Below, one piece after another: positions 53,001-64,000 of a stretch of 64,000 bases of DNA. The stretch lies in assembly GCF_000150275.1 (NCBI RefSeq), contig NW_002060951.1, positions 1,994,297 through 2,058,296 on the forward strand, in the 5' to 3' direction. Below the pieces are notes generated by a model. It had not been told where the DNA came from. It was given only the letters and a program-made list of their open reading frames with translations, and ran no database searches. Each line of letters begins with the position of its first letter. The stretch's first letter is position 1. Origin of the DNA: Trichoplax adhaerens. Lineage: Eukaryota > Placozoa > Uniplacotomia > Trichoplacea > Trichoplacidae. A program made the translations under genes and the position numbers.

Positions 53001-56000
53001 ATATGTGTATTCAACGGTACAACGTTAGGTTCTCACAGCACGTTATGACAGATTGCTGGCTGGTAATTAAGCACTGCTCTCAGTAAATGGATCTACAGTA
53101 TATTGAATAGTAGCATTATCCCGTTATAGTTGTGCTATATGAACTAAGCTTCATGGCATAATTATATTCACCTCTTGCATTCTGTACTGTATATGAATAA
53201 AACTAATGTTAAGACTTAGTACCACCAAAGATATTGTACAAATATGAGGAACTTGATAATTTGTTTCGCTGACAATAAAAAATGTCTCTGCTCAATACAG
53301 AGCTTGTTCATGAAATTCATCACATGCACCATGCAATAAAACTGAATGTACTGAATTGTACTCTCATATCACGGACTGCAGTTAAGTAGTTAATAAATGA
53401 AACGGCTAGGGTCTGTTATAAATTAGGGTATTACTACTAAAGGTAGTGAAGTCATCTCGTTCTAAGAGTGAATATAGAATCGAAATATCGATTCTAAAAG
53501 ATAGCGTGCTCGTGAATTGAAAACTCTAACATCTATTCCTACTCTGATTTTATTTTCGCTGCAAATTTATACGCACATGTATTGTAGAAATAACCCAAGT
53601 ATTCGCTTCAAATTATAAATGATAGCTATTTTAGCTTTGAGGTATCTAGAATCCCTACTCCTGTTTATGGCAAATATACACTATTCATGTAACATCACTC
53701 TAAGTTGCTATGATTGTACAATGTACATGCATACTGAAATGCCTTGATGAGTAGTTAATAGACCATTATTCGTACAGTTACATCTACTGTACACGTATGT
53801 ATGCGTACTGGATATTTTTATCTTCAGCAAGTCATTTTATGGGATTTTAAATTAATGTGTACTTTTTGTAAAAGTGTCTTCATTCTATATGATTTTAAAC
53901 TAATAGGTACTTATTTTAAAATATGTCTTTAATTACATTTAGAAAAGATTTAAGGTGCAAACTTTACATCATTAAGTTTACGTTGCATTTAATAATGATT
54001 TAACTGTCTTTTTATATATATATATAAATATGGATGTACATTATATATACAAGTCAGTCTTCTCTTGGTTTCTAATTTTTCTTGACATTTTCTGTGAATC
54101 TTTTAGTGTCCACAATCTGATGCATAAACATTTAACAGGAAATGGTGAAAATACCTTTGATAAGATATTCGATCAGAAACTCGGTTAGTATGCACTATAC
54201 TACAGTATTAACAGTCGTCTCTACTGTATGTAGCTGTATTGTACAAAAATGTGTAAAATAGACATCGTGCACAATCTTTGCGCTACGCTATTAGTGATGC
54301 TTAATTTACGACATCTGCTTTACACACCCGTCAACCTCTATCAAGTTAAAGGAATCTTGCAATAAATTATATACGTAGTATTGTCAAAATTTCCTTTTGC
54401 AAAAAAATTATCATTCTAAAATCATATCACTATATACGAGTATACGCTGTGTAAAAATATGCCTCTAGCAGGCTCAATTTTTCGAGAGTTATTCAGGTGT
54501 TTTATAATAAGTTATTAATAATAACATATATGCTATTGCAGATTCTTAATATGGCATGCTTAATTGATATCTAAATTATTTATCTTTTCCATTATTTTAT
54601 AGGCTACTTGCTATTTAAAGATTTCTGTGAAAATCACATCAATGAACCCGTGCCACAATTGCACTTCTATGAGGAGGTAACCATGTTAATAAAAACATGT
54701 TGGAAATACCTTTTGTAATTCTTATACATTATTAGATTATGGAAGCAAAGCAGCTTTACATAATGATGCTACAACACATGATATATCACAAAGTCTTGGG
54801 CTATGATACTGTCATGTAACATTGTTGAATAACAAGCCAGTAGTTGCTTTATCTAACTTATTAATATGAATCTCTGCCAGTATTCAATGATAATGCTCTG
54901 TGCAATCTGAAAGCTTCGATGCTAAACTTTGTGTAATTATTCGAGAATGTGATTTGATACCAGAGTTTATCGTTATCAAAGCGTAAATGCCCAATTTTTG
55001 CATAAATTGCATGGAAATCCCATTATTCGCTGATCACACGGAATACGAAAATTATGTTAGTTTTATATTATGACAAGCACTATATCATTGAATTTGAGAA
55101 GTTTCTGGCATAAGTTACTTTCAATGATGATGAAATTTGTTGTTTAATTTATATATACAGTATGATCGTTATTTTTTATACCGTATATGTAATTCTTTGT
55201 TAAAGATCCTATTTTGCAGTTAGTGGCTCTACGAAATTCTTTTATTTATGTATATGTTGTTATTAGATTTTAGAGTATCAAAAATTAGATGATAAAGTGG
55301 ACCGAATAAAGAAAGGACGTGAAATTTTCGATAATCATATCATGAAAGAATTACTGACTTGCTCTCATGTAAGATGTTATACGCTAGACTTGATCGTAGT
55401 CACTTAGTTAATGCCAGCAAATTTAACTTAACGATATCTTTTATTTTTCTTTACCTCAGACCTTCAGTAAAGCAGCAACAGAACATGTGAGAAGCAATTT
55501 GTCAACTAATAACGTTCCGGTCAATTTATTTGAGGTAAGTATTATAGTTATAATTATACGGTCGTCTGGCCAGTGTCTAGAATAAAAGATCTGATATTTA
55601 ATTATTTTGTTGTCAATAATAAGATTTATTTAAAATAGAATTTATAACGATATATATAGTCTTAAATATTAATATTCAATGCGCTTGTATATTACAGCCG
55701 TATATAGAGGAAATACGAGACAGCTTACGTGGTCACGTGTTTAATCAGTTTGTAAAATGGTAATTGATCTGTTTACTTATTGGGATTACTAAATTAATTA
55801 TCATACTTATCATCAACGTGTTTTCTAAATCGTGAATTTCTACTTTTTAACACTACTACCGATAATTATAGTGACAGATATGTTAGATTTTGTCAATGGA
55901 AAAATCTTGAATTAAACATTCAGGTATAACTTGTGATTGCAAATCGTTTTGAATTTTTTCAGTTAATAACTGATGACTTTAATTGCAGTTGACAATGAAC

Positions 56001-58866
56001 GATTTTAGCGTTCATCGAATTATTGGTCGTGGTGGATTTGGCGAAGTATATGGTTGTCGTAAAGCTGACACAGGCAAAATGTGCGTTAAGATGCTACTTT
56101 TAATTGTTAAACCAACACATAAATGAATTATGCAATGATTATGCTATCTTTGACCAAATAAAGGTATGCAATGAAATGTTTGGATAAGAAACGAATCAAA
56201 TTGAAGCAAGGCGAAGCTTTAGCCTTAAATGAACGTGTTATGCTCTCTATGGTAATCGTTTACCGTTATTGATGCTGGTATTTTTTTAATTGGAGTCATT
56301 AACGGTATAACTGACGATTATTAATATGTCTCAAATACATAGGTAAATTGTCCATTTATTGTCTGTATGAGCTATGCTTTTCAAACACCGGACAAGTTAT
56401 GTTTTATCCTCGATCTGATGAACGGTAATTTGATAAGTGTCTGTTCTGCTTTTACTCTAGTCTATGAATTGTATGTTACCCTTGTATTAGAATATCGCTC
56501 ACCGTAATGTGTATAATTGCTATAACTACGAATTGCTCATGTTCTTTTTAGGTGGAGATTTGCACTATCATCTGACTCAGCATGGTGTCTTTTCAGAGGC
56601 GGATGTAAGGACAAATTTCACGTTATAAGAGTCTCTTCTAAGTAAAATTTTCTGACGTATATAATATTACTTTTAGATGAAGTTCTTTGCTAGTGAAATT
56701 ATACTTGGCTTAGAGCATTTGCACAACAAATTTATTGTTTACAGAGATTTGAAGGTAATTTTCATAGTAATATTTTACTGACCTTAGCAAGCCTTTAAAT
56801 ACTACATTTCACTACTTTGATATATATATAGCCAGCTAACATACTCCTTGATGAAGCTGGTCACGTTAGGATATCTGATCTTGGTCTAGCATGTGATTTC
56901 AGTAAGAAAAAGCCCCATGCTAGCGTGTACGTATATGAACAGTTTAATACTTAAAATGGTACTGTGCGTTGGATCATTGGTGAAATTATTATTAATAAAT
57001 AATTACAGAGGTACGCATGGTTATATGGCTCCGGAGGTATTACAGAAAGGAGTTGCATATGATTCAAGTGCTGACTGGTTTTCACTTGGTTGTATGTTGT
57101 ATAAATTACTTAGAGGGTACGAAAATCGCTATTATCTATTTGTAGTATTTGGGCATTTGAAATTCTTATGACAACAAATTTATTCAACCCTTAGACATAG
57201 TCCCTTTAGACAAAATAAGACTAAAGATAAGCATGCTATTGATCAGATGACGTTGACTGGGGTAAGTGATGGGCGCTGCTTAATTTATGATAGATTAGAT
57301 GAGTGCCTAGTTGCTAGCTGTAAATGGTAATGAAGATAAACCGTCACATTTGATTACGCATTTCTTAATAGGATGTAGATTTTCCTGATACCTGGACACC
57401 AGAGTGCAAAGATATTCTCCGCCGGTTACTTCTAAAAGACGTCGGCGAACGTGTTGGTTGTTGCGGAGGGTCGTGAGCGTTGACCTTAAACTCATACAAT
57501 ATATTGCACATGCAACATGCTTTTTTGTTATGAAAATTTATACTAGCAACTATACTGAAATTTGACTATGATATGCTGCTTTCAATAGTGCTACTGAGGT
57601 GAAAAACCATCCTTTCTTTCGTGAAACCGATTGGGATTTGGTAGGATTGCAGAAGGTATAACTATCTATGTGTTGTAAATTTTTTGTTGAAGTGATTTAA
57701 AATTTACTAATGTGATCAATAATACTCGGGCAATATGAACATAGTATCCACCGCCTTTAATACCTCCGAAGGGAGAAGTTAATGCCGCTGATGCTTTCGA
57801 TATTGGATCTTTTGATGATGAAGATACCAAAGGCATTAAGGTCCGTTTACGTATGGCTGCACTTTCTGAAAGATTAAAACATTTTTTGAGCCTGTTTTCC
57901 TACTTGTATTATTTATAGTAATACTTGTTATTTAGTATTTATTTCTTATATTGAATAGCTAACTGAAGCCGACCAAGAACTTTATAAGAACTTTCCTCTG
58001 GTCGTGTCTGATCGATGGCAGGCTGAAATAGCTGGTAACAAAAATTGATTATTTATTAGTTCTATAACAGTGTCATATTTTTGGAAATCTGATAACTTCC
58101 AATGATTAATGAAATTATTTTCTTTTATCTCAGAAACTGTCTTTAACATAGTGAATTCAGACGCCGATAAAATGGAATCAAAGAGAACAAATAAACAATG
58201 GGAGCAAGGTGCTTTCAATATAATTGGCTAAAAATTCCTACACTAGCCATAAAAATAGATAGCACGCTAACCTATTTCTTCATATAAAAACTGTAGAAAT
58301 TATGACATTAGAAGAAAACAGTGATGTAGTTGTTCATGGGTTTTTATACAAACTTGGTGGTCCTTTTCTGTCGCAATGGCAAAAACGCTATTTCCATTTA
58401 TTTCCGAATCGTTTAGAATGGAAACAAGATCAACAAGTAGGACTAACGGCTACATATAGAAATTGTGATATTACCTTAATATTAACGCGATTCATTTTTT
58501 GGTGTATATACTTATAGATATCATCAAAAACACTTTTAGTTTTTGAACGAGTAACTGATATTGAAGAGACTCTAATTAAAGGGTATAAATGTATCAAGAT
58601 AAATGTAAAAAATGGACGGGATTACATTTTAAGGGCCGAAGTAAGCGCATTCGATATTATTGCCGTATTAGTTTACGATTATAGAAATTTGTACAGAACT
58701 TCATAAAGTAACCCTGATTAGTATAAATTAAAAAGCTGGCCATATCGATAATTACTGTTTGTTATGATTGCAGACTGAAACTGAATATATAGAATGGTTG
58801 AAATGTTTCAAAGGTTGTTTTGAAGAAACACAGAGGATGCTTAAACGCGGAATGAAAAGAATATAG
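50075..58866 (+). CDS. GRK2: G protein-coupled receptor kinase, GRK2/3 (beta-ARK) type
   Basis: It phosphorylates agonist-bound GPCRs so that arrestin binds; the PH domain docks on G-beta-gamma and PIP2. Exons, in phase: 50075-50187, 54107-54183, 54603-54676, 55267-55368, 55460-55534, 55698-55759, 55872-55923, 55989-56080, 56164-56251, 56343-56424, 56552-56604, 56677-56754, 56832-56926, 57009-57116, 57195-57261, 57372-57469, 57589-57655, 57745-57840, 57959-58034, 58134-58208, 58297-58436, 58518-58640, 58774-58866; 661 residues (human GRK2 689). The start [20 protein letters not shown] equals vertebrate GRK2. The RGS-homology domain is ~50-180. The kinase domain is ~190-450: [54 protein letters not shown] (DLG replaces DFG, normal for GRKs), [20 protein letters not shown]. 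The AGC tail has [20 protein letters not shown]; the PH domain (~545-650) has [18 protein letters not shown]. The tail stops at GMKRI, about 20-25 residues shorter than vertebrate forms. The donor at 57470 (GTCGTG) is weak. Confidence 0.95.
50188..54106 (+). other. Long first intron of the GRK gene
   Basis: This 3.9-kb interval runs from AAG|GTTGGT to CTTTTAG before residues [10 protein letters not shown]. It carries many TACAG/CTGTA copies in its first 2.7 kb. An ORF at 52025-52252 contains [19 protein letters not shown] and then a GTAGGT donor-like site, but has no partner and is not needed by GRK. Confidence 0.8.
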
Positions 58867-61420
58867 ATCGTTACTATTATATATATTACTAGGAATATGA
58901 AAGCCAATACGACACTTCGGTTATGGTTTAACTACAGATGGTTCACTGAGGGTTGGGTTTAATTATGGAAAGTAATGTAGCAGCAGTTAAAAGATTTTAT
59001 TATAATCGATTACAAATATCGACGATTGAGTAATAAGAATATGCAGCGACGAGTGGTGACATTATTCAAACCCCGCTGGATAACCTTTTTGAAATACAAT
59101 TTAATGCGTAATTTTTCTGTTGAAAATGCTACTGTAGCAGCGGTTGCGTTTTTCGATTAGTTATTAGGCTAGTAAATTATGAAGAGAATTGATATCTGAG
59201 AATATTACTTCATGTGTACTTGTGCACAAAGTTATACAACTAGCACCGATCGTATCATAGTTTTATCCATTTAGATTTAGAAAATTTATCTAAAATTAGA
59301 GTAGCCTCATGAAAGATATAGCATTACTAGTGGAAGCGATACTGTTTCGCTTTTCGATATACGAGTACTGACCACTGTATTTATTAGTAAGAATTGCATA
59401 GCACGGCTTAGATTGCAACATAGTGAAATCATTACTGATTATTATTTCGTTTTAAGAAAAAGGCGGTTAATATAACCTGCATTTCCGTATGCTTGGAAAT
59501 GTACGAGACATATACTCATTTAAGATTTATTGTCTTTATTTCCTATATATATTGCGATGGTAATTTCTTTTAATATAAACTCGATTGATTTATAACATGA
59601 CAAAAGGAGTTGAGTTCTTTCTTGAATAGATTGTAAGAGTTGTGTTATTGTTGCAGTTTTCAATATTACATATAAATATTGAATTATCTGAATGTCTACA
59701 ACATTCTTTTATGGCTAGAACATACAAATTATCGCAAGAATTATTATAAATACATATGATTAATATCATCATACGTATAACTTATTGTTAATAGAGATCC
59801 TATTTCTAATATCTACACTGGTAGATTTTAAATATCAGTAGAATATGAAATTTTCCATTGTGATATCACGTGTAGATAAATTTGATTACGTAGTTATTGT
59901 CTATTTATGCCGCACTAATTGCTTATGACCGTAAAAATACATATGATCTAGCATTTATTATAGCCATAGATAATTTATTTCGTTAACGATCAACTTATGC
60001 CACAACGTTCTTTGAGTCTTTCTATAGATTATTAAGTCATCCAACTCTGAATATGTTACTTTTCAACCTTTGTGTGAAAAAGCAAAAATTTTTTCCTGAT
60101 TAGTTATATTAATATAACATTATTCTAGATTATTATAATTATATTATTATTTGTGTACAGAATTCCTTTACTATGTATGACCTTTGTGTTTGTCCACATT
60201 TCTCGACTGTTATTATACGTCAAAAATTATGTTTAGGAGTTGATGGTGTTCAATTTATATAATTGTGATAACGACACTGATATGATTCTTATCCAACTTG
60301 TGCCTTAGCCACGAGGCATAGCAAACGCACATATTGCATATACGTCGATGATATTGGAAAGCATCGCACTTGGTAGATGTAAAGTTACAAAGTGATCATT
60401 TGCTATCTTGACAAAGCAAAATTAGGCTTTACTATTGCGTTCCATCGTAATCTAACAATGTTATAGACATAGAGTAATGTAAAGGTTTAGACTGGGGTCA
60501 TGTTATTAATTATATGAATGTTTTGTCAGCAACTGCCCAACGAACTTATGGTTCAAAAGTTCGCATTCTTATTTTTGCCTCTTTTTAAATCCTGTCGTGA
60601 TTAAATTTCAAGTCTATGTTGATTATGTTAACCTATTTCTTGAACGATCTATTAAGTACTTATTTCGAGACACTACTCAATGTCAAACACCTATCAGCTG
60701 CCATTATTCAATTAGTATTAATAAAGGTCTACCGTTAATCTAATTAGTTTCTTGTGTGATAATTGTCTCTTAACTGTATATGCTACACGATTATATACAG
60801 CATGAGTATAATAGAAATTAATTTAAAGCTGTCAAAAATCAACGGAGAGATTAAATATTATTAAAACATAAGCGGTATTAGTATGATAGTAATCAGCATG
60901 ATAGATGGCTTACTATCGTAATATCGTACAGATAGGATTATAATTCTATATAATACCATCTCGATATTTAAATTATATAATGTTTATTATTTAATCATTT
61001 AAATATTTCGGAATTTTAAAATCATTCAAGAGAATGTATCCGAAAGCAAACATATACATATTGTCGGTATCAGATGGACGATGAAATAAGACAACATGCA
61101 GCTGCAAGAGAATTATATATATAACATATATATATATATATATATATACAGTATATGTATCTGCCTTTTCTAGTTGCAATATTCATTAATAAAATAAGAA
61201 AACTAAAAGGTTTATTACAGCATAAAATTTTAAGCTTCTCATGAAAAGTATTTTGTATTTTGTCCATTACATACCATCCAAACCAAACAATACATAATCT
61301 ACATGATTTAAAAATTATTTACACATTAGTGCAATACTATAGCACAAATTGTTAACTAAGCCAATAGCAACTAGATCAGTCAATTACAATGAAAAGTTTA
61401 TAACAGCCCCGTTTTCAACC
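58867..61420. other. Intergenic stretch between convergent GRK and coiled-coil genes
   Basis: 3' flanks of two convergent genes; no exon recognised. ORFs at 59590-59772 and 60991-61267 on the minus strand are random, the latter translating the TA microsatellite. Confidence 0.55.
61113..61149. repeat. TA dinucleotide microsatellite
   Basis: Two adjoining TA runs (about 61114-61123 and 61126-61148) are separated by a short interruption (AAC). Confidence 0.9.
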
Positions 61421-61426
61421 TTTATT
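61421..61426 (-). terminator. Poly(A) signal of the coiled-coil gene
   Basis: TTTATT on the plus strand reads AATAAA on the minus strand, about 95 nt beyond the stop codon at 61521-61523. Confidence 0.6.
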
Positions 61427-61520
61427 TACGATTTGTTGATATATAAACTAACAAGAATCATTTACTAAAATTGGAAAGTGTACAATATAAGCCATCTTCC
61501 TACTTTCTGGCTTTTATACA

Positions 61521-64000
61521 TTATTGAGAATATACAACTTTGTAAACAGTTTTCTTATGTTCATCCATTCTTTCTTGCAAGGTAGCCATTTCCTGCCTAA
61601 AAATTTTACAATCAGGGTCGATCAGATATGTATTACTTTACAATTTATTCTCCACTAACAGAATTTTCCTGACAATTAGACGCAAACACTCTTATACTAT
61701 AATGGATATTCATCTGCTGCTACCTTAAATAACAGCTTATGCAATATTATTTGTAAAGTGCAGTGTAATGATTATTCAAATTTATTTACCTTAATTCCGA
61801 CAGACAATTCTGTAAGGTATTAATAGATCTGGAATCGCAAATGAAAATTAGTATTAATAATAATATTAGCCTTCATAATTTTTATAGAACTTATTTATTA
61901 GACTATGGCAAATATGTTATTACTATCATCTAAATCTTACCGATTATCACTATTTCCAGTATCTTGTTTCTTATATGCACTCCACAGTAATTCGACGTAT
62001 TCCTCAATATTTTCAGTGTCTAGCTCTAATTCTAATTAAGATCAGAAATCCAATTACAGAAAAGATCTAAGATATTAGCAAATATAGGTTGTGATATAAG
62101 CTACCTTTCGATATTTTATCAGCGACATCGCTTGGCAGGTGTTTAATAACTTGTACTAGTTGGCTTTTACATCGCTGTAAGGCTAATGTATATTTTTTAT
62201 CAAATCTCCATATTTTTGTTTATCTTTTTCAGCCTCGTTCAGATTTACTTCAAGTTGATCAATTCTTTCTTGCATACGCTTGTTATTAACTTGGTGCTGA
62301 TCAGTTAATTGCTCTAGCTCTTGCTGCGATGCAGTAACTTCCTCTTGTTTTAGTATTAACTGTTGTTTTAAGCTATCAATATCAAGTTGCAAAGCTTGTA
62401 ATTTCATCACTTTATCATCTAGCGCTCGCTGTGTTGCGTCAGCTTCAATCTGAAGTTGATTACTATCTCTCGTTGTTTCCTGATATTGCTGCTGCATAGT
62501 TATATAATTATTTTCCAATTTATCTAAATTATCCCTCATACTTTCTAATTGTTTACGTTTATTTTCTAATTCTCTCTCGTAATCTTCAATTTGACCTACA
62601 CTTTGATTGTAACGCTGATTTAAATCGGCATTTTGCTTCTTTTCAGATATAATTAAATCATTCAAATCGGTAACTGTAAGGTCTTTTTGATCAAGTTGTT
62701 GCTGCAATTCATTTACTGTAACTTGAAAAGCAGCTTTTACGGATTGGTTTTCTTCCTGGCTATTTTTTAATTTAACTATAATTTCTTCTAATGCTAACTC
62801 CTGTTTGCCTAAAGCACTCTGGAGTATACCACTATGTTGTCTCAAGATTGATTGGATTTTTTCAAGACCTTTCCGTCTGCCTTTTTCTCGCTCCAATTGG
62901 CTACTTAGTTGTTGTAACTTTTGATCCATACCGGTATCTACAATATCAATATGATTTGTAATATTTTCAATCGATGTTTGCATAGAATTGTCGACTAAAG
63001 TAGGACGGATAATGTTGCTTTTGTCTTCTTGAAAATCTTGCGATATTTTTGTTAGATCAGCAGAATCAGTTGTTGACTCCATTATCGGCACCTGATAAAC
63101 TTTCTCAATTAAATCGTCTTGTGTAGGTAATTGCGTCAGACTCCTAACCTCAACATTGGGTTCAATGATGCTTTCAATAATTGCTTTTTGATCAGACATC
63201 GGTAACTGCTCATCAATATTAGCCTGCTGCATAGATCCCTCTTGTACAGATCTACCAAGAGATTCCTCTATTAATCGACGATTTTCCTCTTGTAATTGCT
63301 GACATTCTGATTCCTTTAATGCCAAATTTCGTTTATAATCAGCATGTTGATCAGCATGGTCATGACGTGTAACTTGTAAGTCTTGCGTCAAGCGAGCAAT
63401 TTTAGCTTTTAATTTAGTTAATTCTTTGCGACTTTCACTTCCAGCTTTGTGTAATCGATTTTCTAACTCCTCATTTTTAATTTTTAGTTCATTTAACTCT
63501 TCGAGTTTATCACCTGTTGATGGTAATGGTTGTGATAGAGCCGCTTGAGATGACTGACTTAACTCTTCCAGATGATCTTTCAACAAGTGCATTTGATTTT
63601 CAATCCTATCTTTCTCTTCTTTTGTTGCAGCATGATCGGACAACATATGATCGAAATCGTGCTTAAGAACTTGCAATTCGCTTTCCACTGTAGCTCGACT
63701 AACGCGTAACTGTTCAACCTGGGTTTCTTTAGCGTAATGCTCACGAGTTAACTCTTCAATATTCTTCTGTTGATCATCTAAAGTTTCTTGCAAAGATTCA
63801 ATCTCTTGACGCAAACCCTCCTTTTCTTGTTGTAGCATAAGTAATTGTTTCTCTTGAGCTTCTTTATTGCGTTCGATTGTATCATACTCATCCTTCACTC
63901 TATTCATTTCACATTGTAATGATTCCATTGCCTGAGTAAATGCCTGTTTTTCATCTTGAGCTACTTGTAACCCACTGCGAAGCTGTTCAATATTGTCCAT
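61521..64000 (-). CDS. Long coiled-coil protein, C-terminal part (5' end outside window)
   Basis: Exons on the minus strand in transcription order: 64000-62249 (continuing beyond the window), 62174-62105, 62031-61941, 61828-61790, 61596-61521. Phases agree and give 675 residues plus stop. Most of it is heptad-patterned Glu/Gln/Lys/Leu-rich coiled coil, broken near residues 255-345 by a less helical acidic segment (SIIEPNVEVRSLTQLPTQDD). The end is less repetitive: KSQLVQVIKHLPSDVADKIS, then ENIEEYVELLWSAYKKQDTG and ERMDEHKKTVYKVVYSQ. The Met at the window edge (64000) is probably internal, because the coiled coil is already under way there. Golgin, centrosomal or tethering proteins look like this, but coiled coils converge and I do not assign a family. 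I saw no GRIP, GRAB or kinase domain. The intron at 62175-62248 is also readable as coding; see the findings. Confidence 0.75.

Noticed and set aside
56893-57171. 92-codon ORF at 56893-57171 as a separate kinase fragment
   Set aside because: Its second half is GRK exon 14; the first half reads the neighbouring exon end and intron out of frame.

Overview
The window is nuclear DNA of an intron-rich, AT-rich animal. The evidence is spliceosomal genes with canonical GT-AG introns, mostly 60-120 nt, and four families read directly from the exons: HIP1/Sla2, CaMKK, Mpv17/PXMP2 and a GRK2/3-type receptor kinase. A GRK with RGS-homology, kinase and PH domains together is a holozoan/metazoan hallmark. 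The AT content, gene spacing and short introns would suit a placozoan (Trichoplax-like), but that is inference and cannot be settled here. A 488-base run of N (46237-46724) shows this is a draft scaffold.

Layout. 1-8.9 kb: no confident gene, only one signal-peptide exon on the minus strand (3323-3526) and a weak receptor-like fragment near 7.5 kb. 8.9-10.4 kb: a probable solo LTR, a 13-G run and a 188-bp tandem duplication. 10.8-20.8 kb (+): a complete HIP1/HIP1R orthologue, 37 exons and about 1044 codons, with a remote first exon and a 3.3-kb first intron. 21-28 kb: a dense island of TACAG/CTGTA motifs, a decayed tandem array of about 115-bp units, and weak minus-strand exons. 28.0-33.0 kb (+): a CaMKK, 20 exons. 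35.3-36.8 kb (-), perhaps reaching 39.9 kb: an Mpv17/PXMP2-family membrane protein. 40-49.5 kb: no gene seen. 50.1-58.9 kb (+): a GRK2/3 kinase, 23 exons, with a 3.9-kb first intron. 61.5-64 kb (-): the C-terminal part of a long coiled-coil protein running off the window.

I placed each splice junction by hand and checked that reading phase is kept across all exons of the HIP1, CaMKK, PXMP2, GRK and coiled-coil models. Functionally, GRK phosphorylates active GPCRs and HIP1 couples clathrin/PIP2 membranes to actin, so both act in receptor endocytosis. CaMKK is the Ca2+/calmodulin-activated upstream kinase of CaMKI/IV and AMPK. Nothing suggests an operon or a new enzymatic system.

The most interesting non-coding signal is the TACAG/CTGTA motif islands. 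They sit at the remote first exons of two genes and predict a third, unannotated 5' end near 22.3-23.3 kb.
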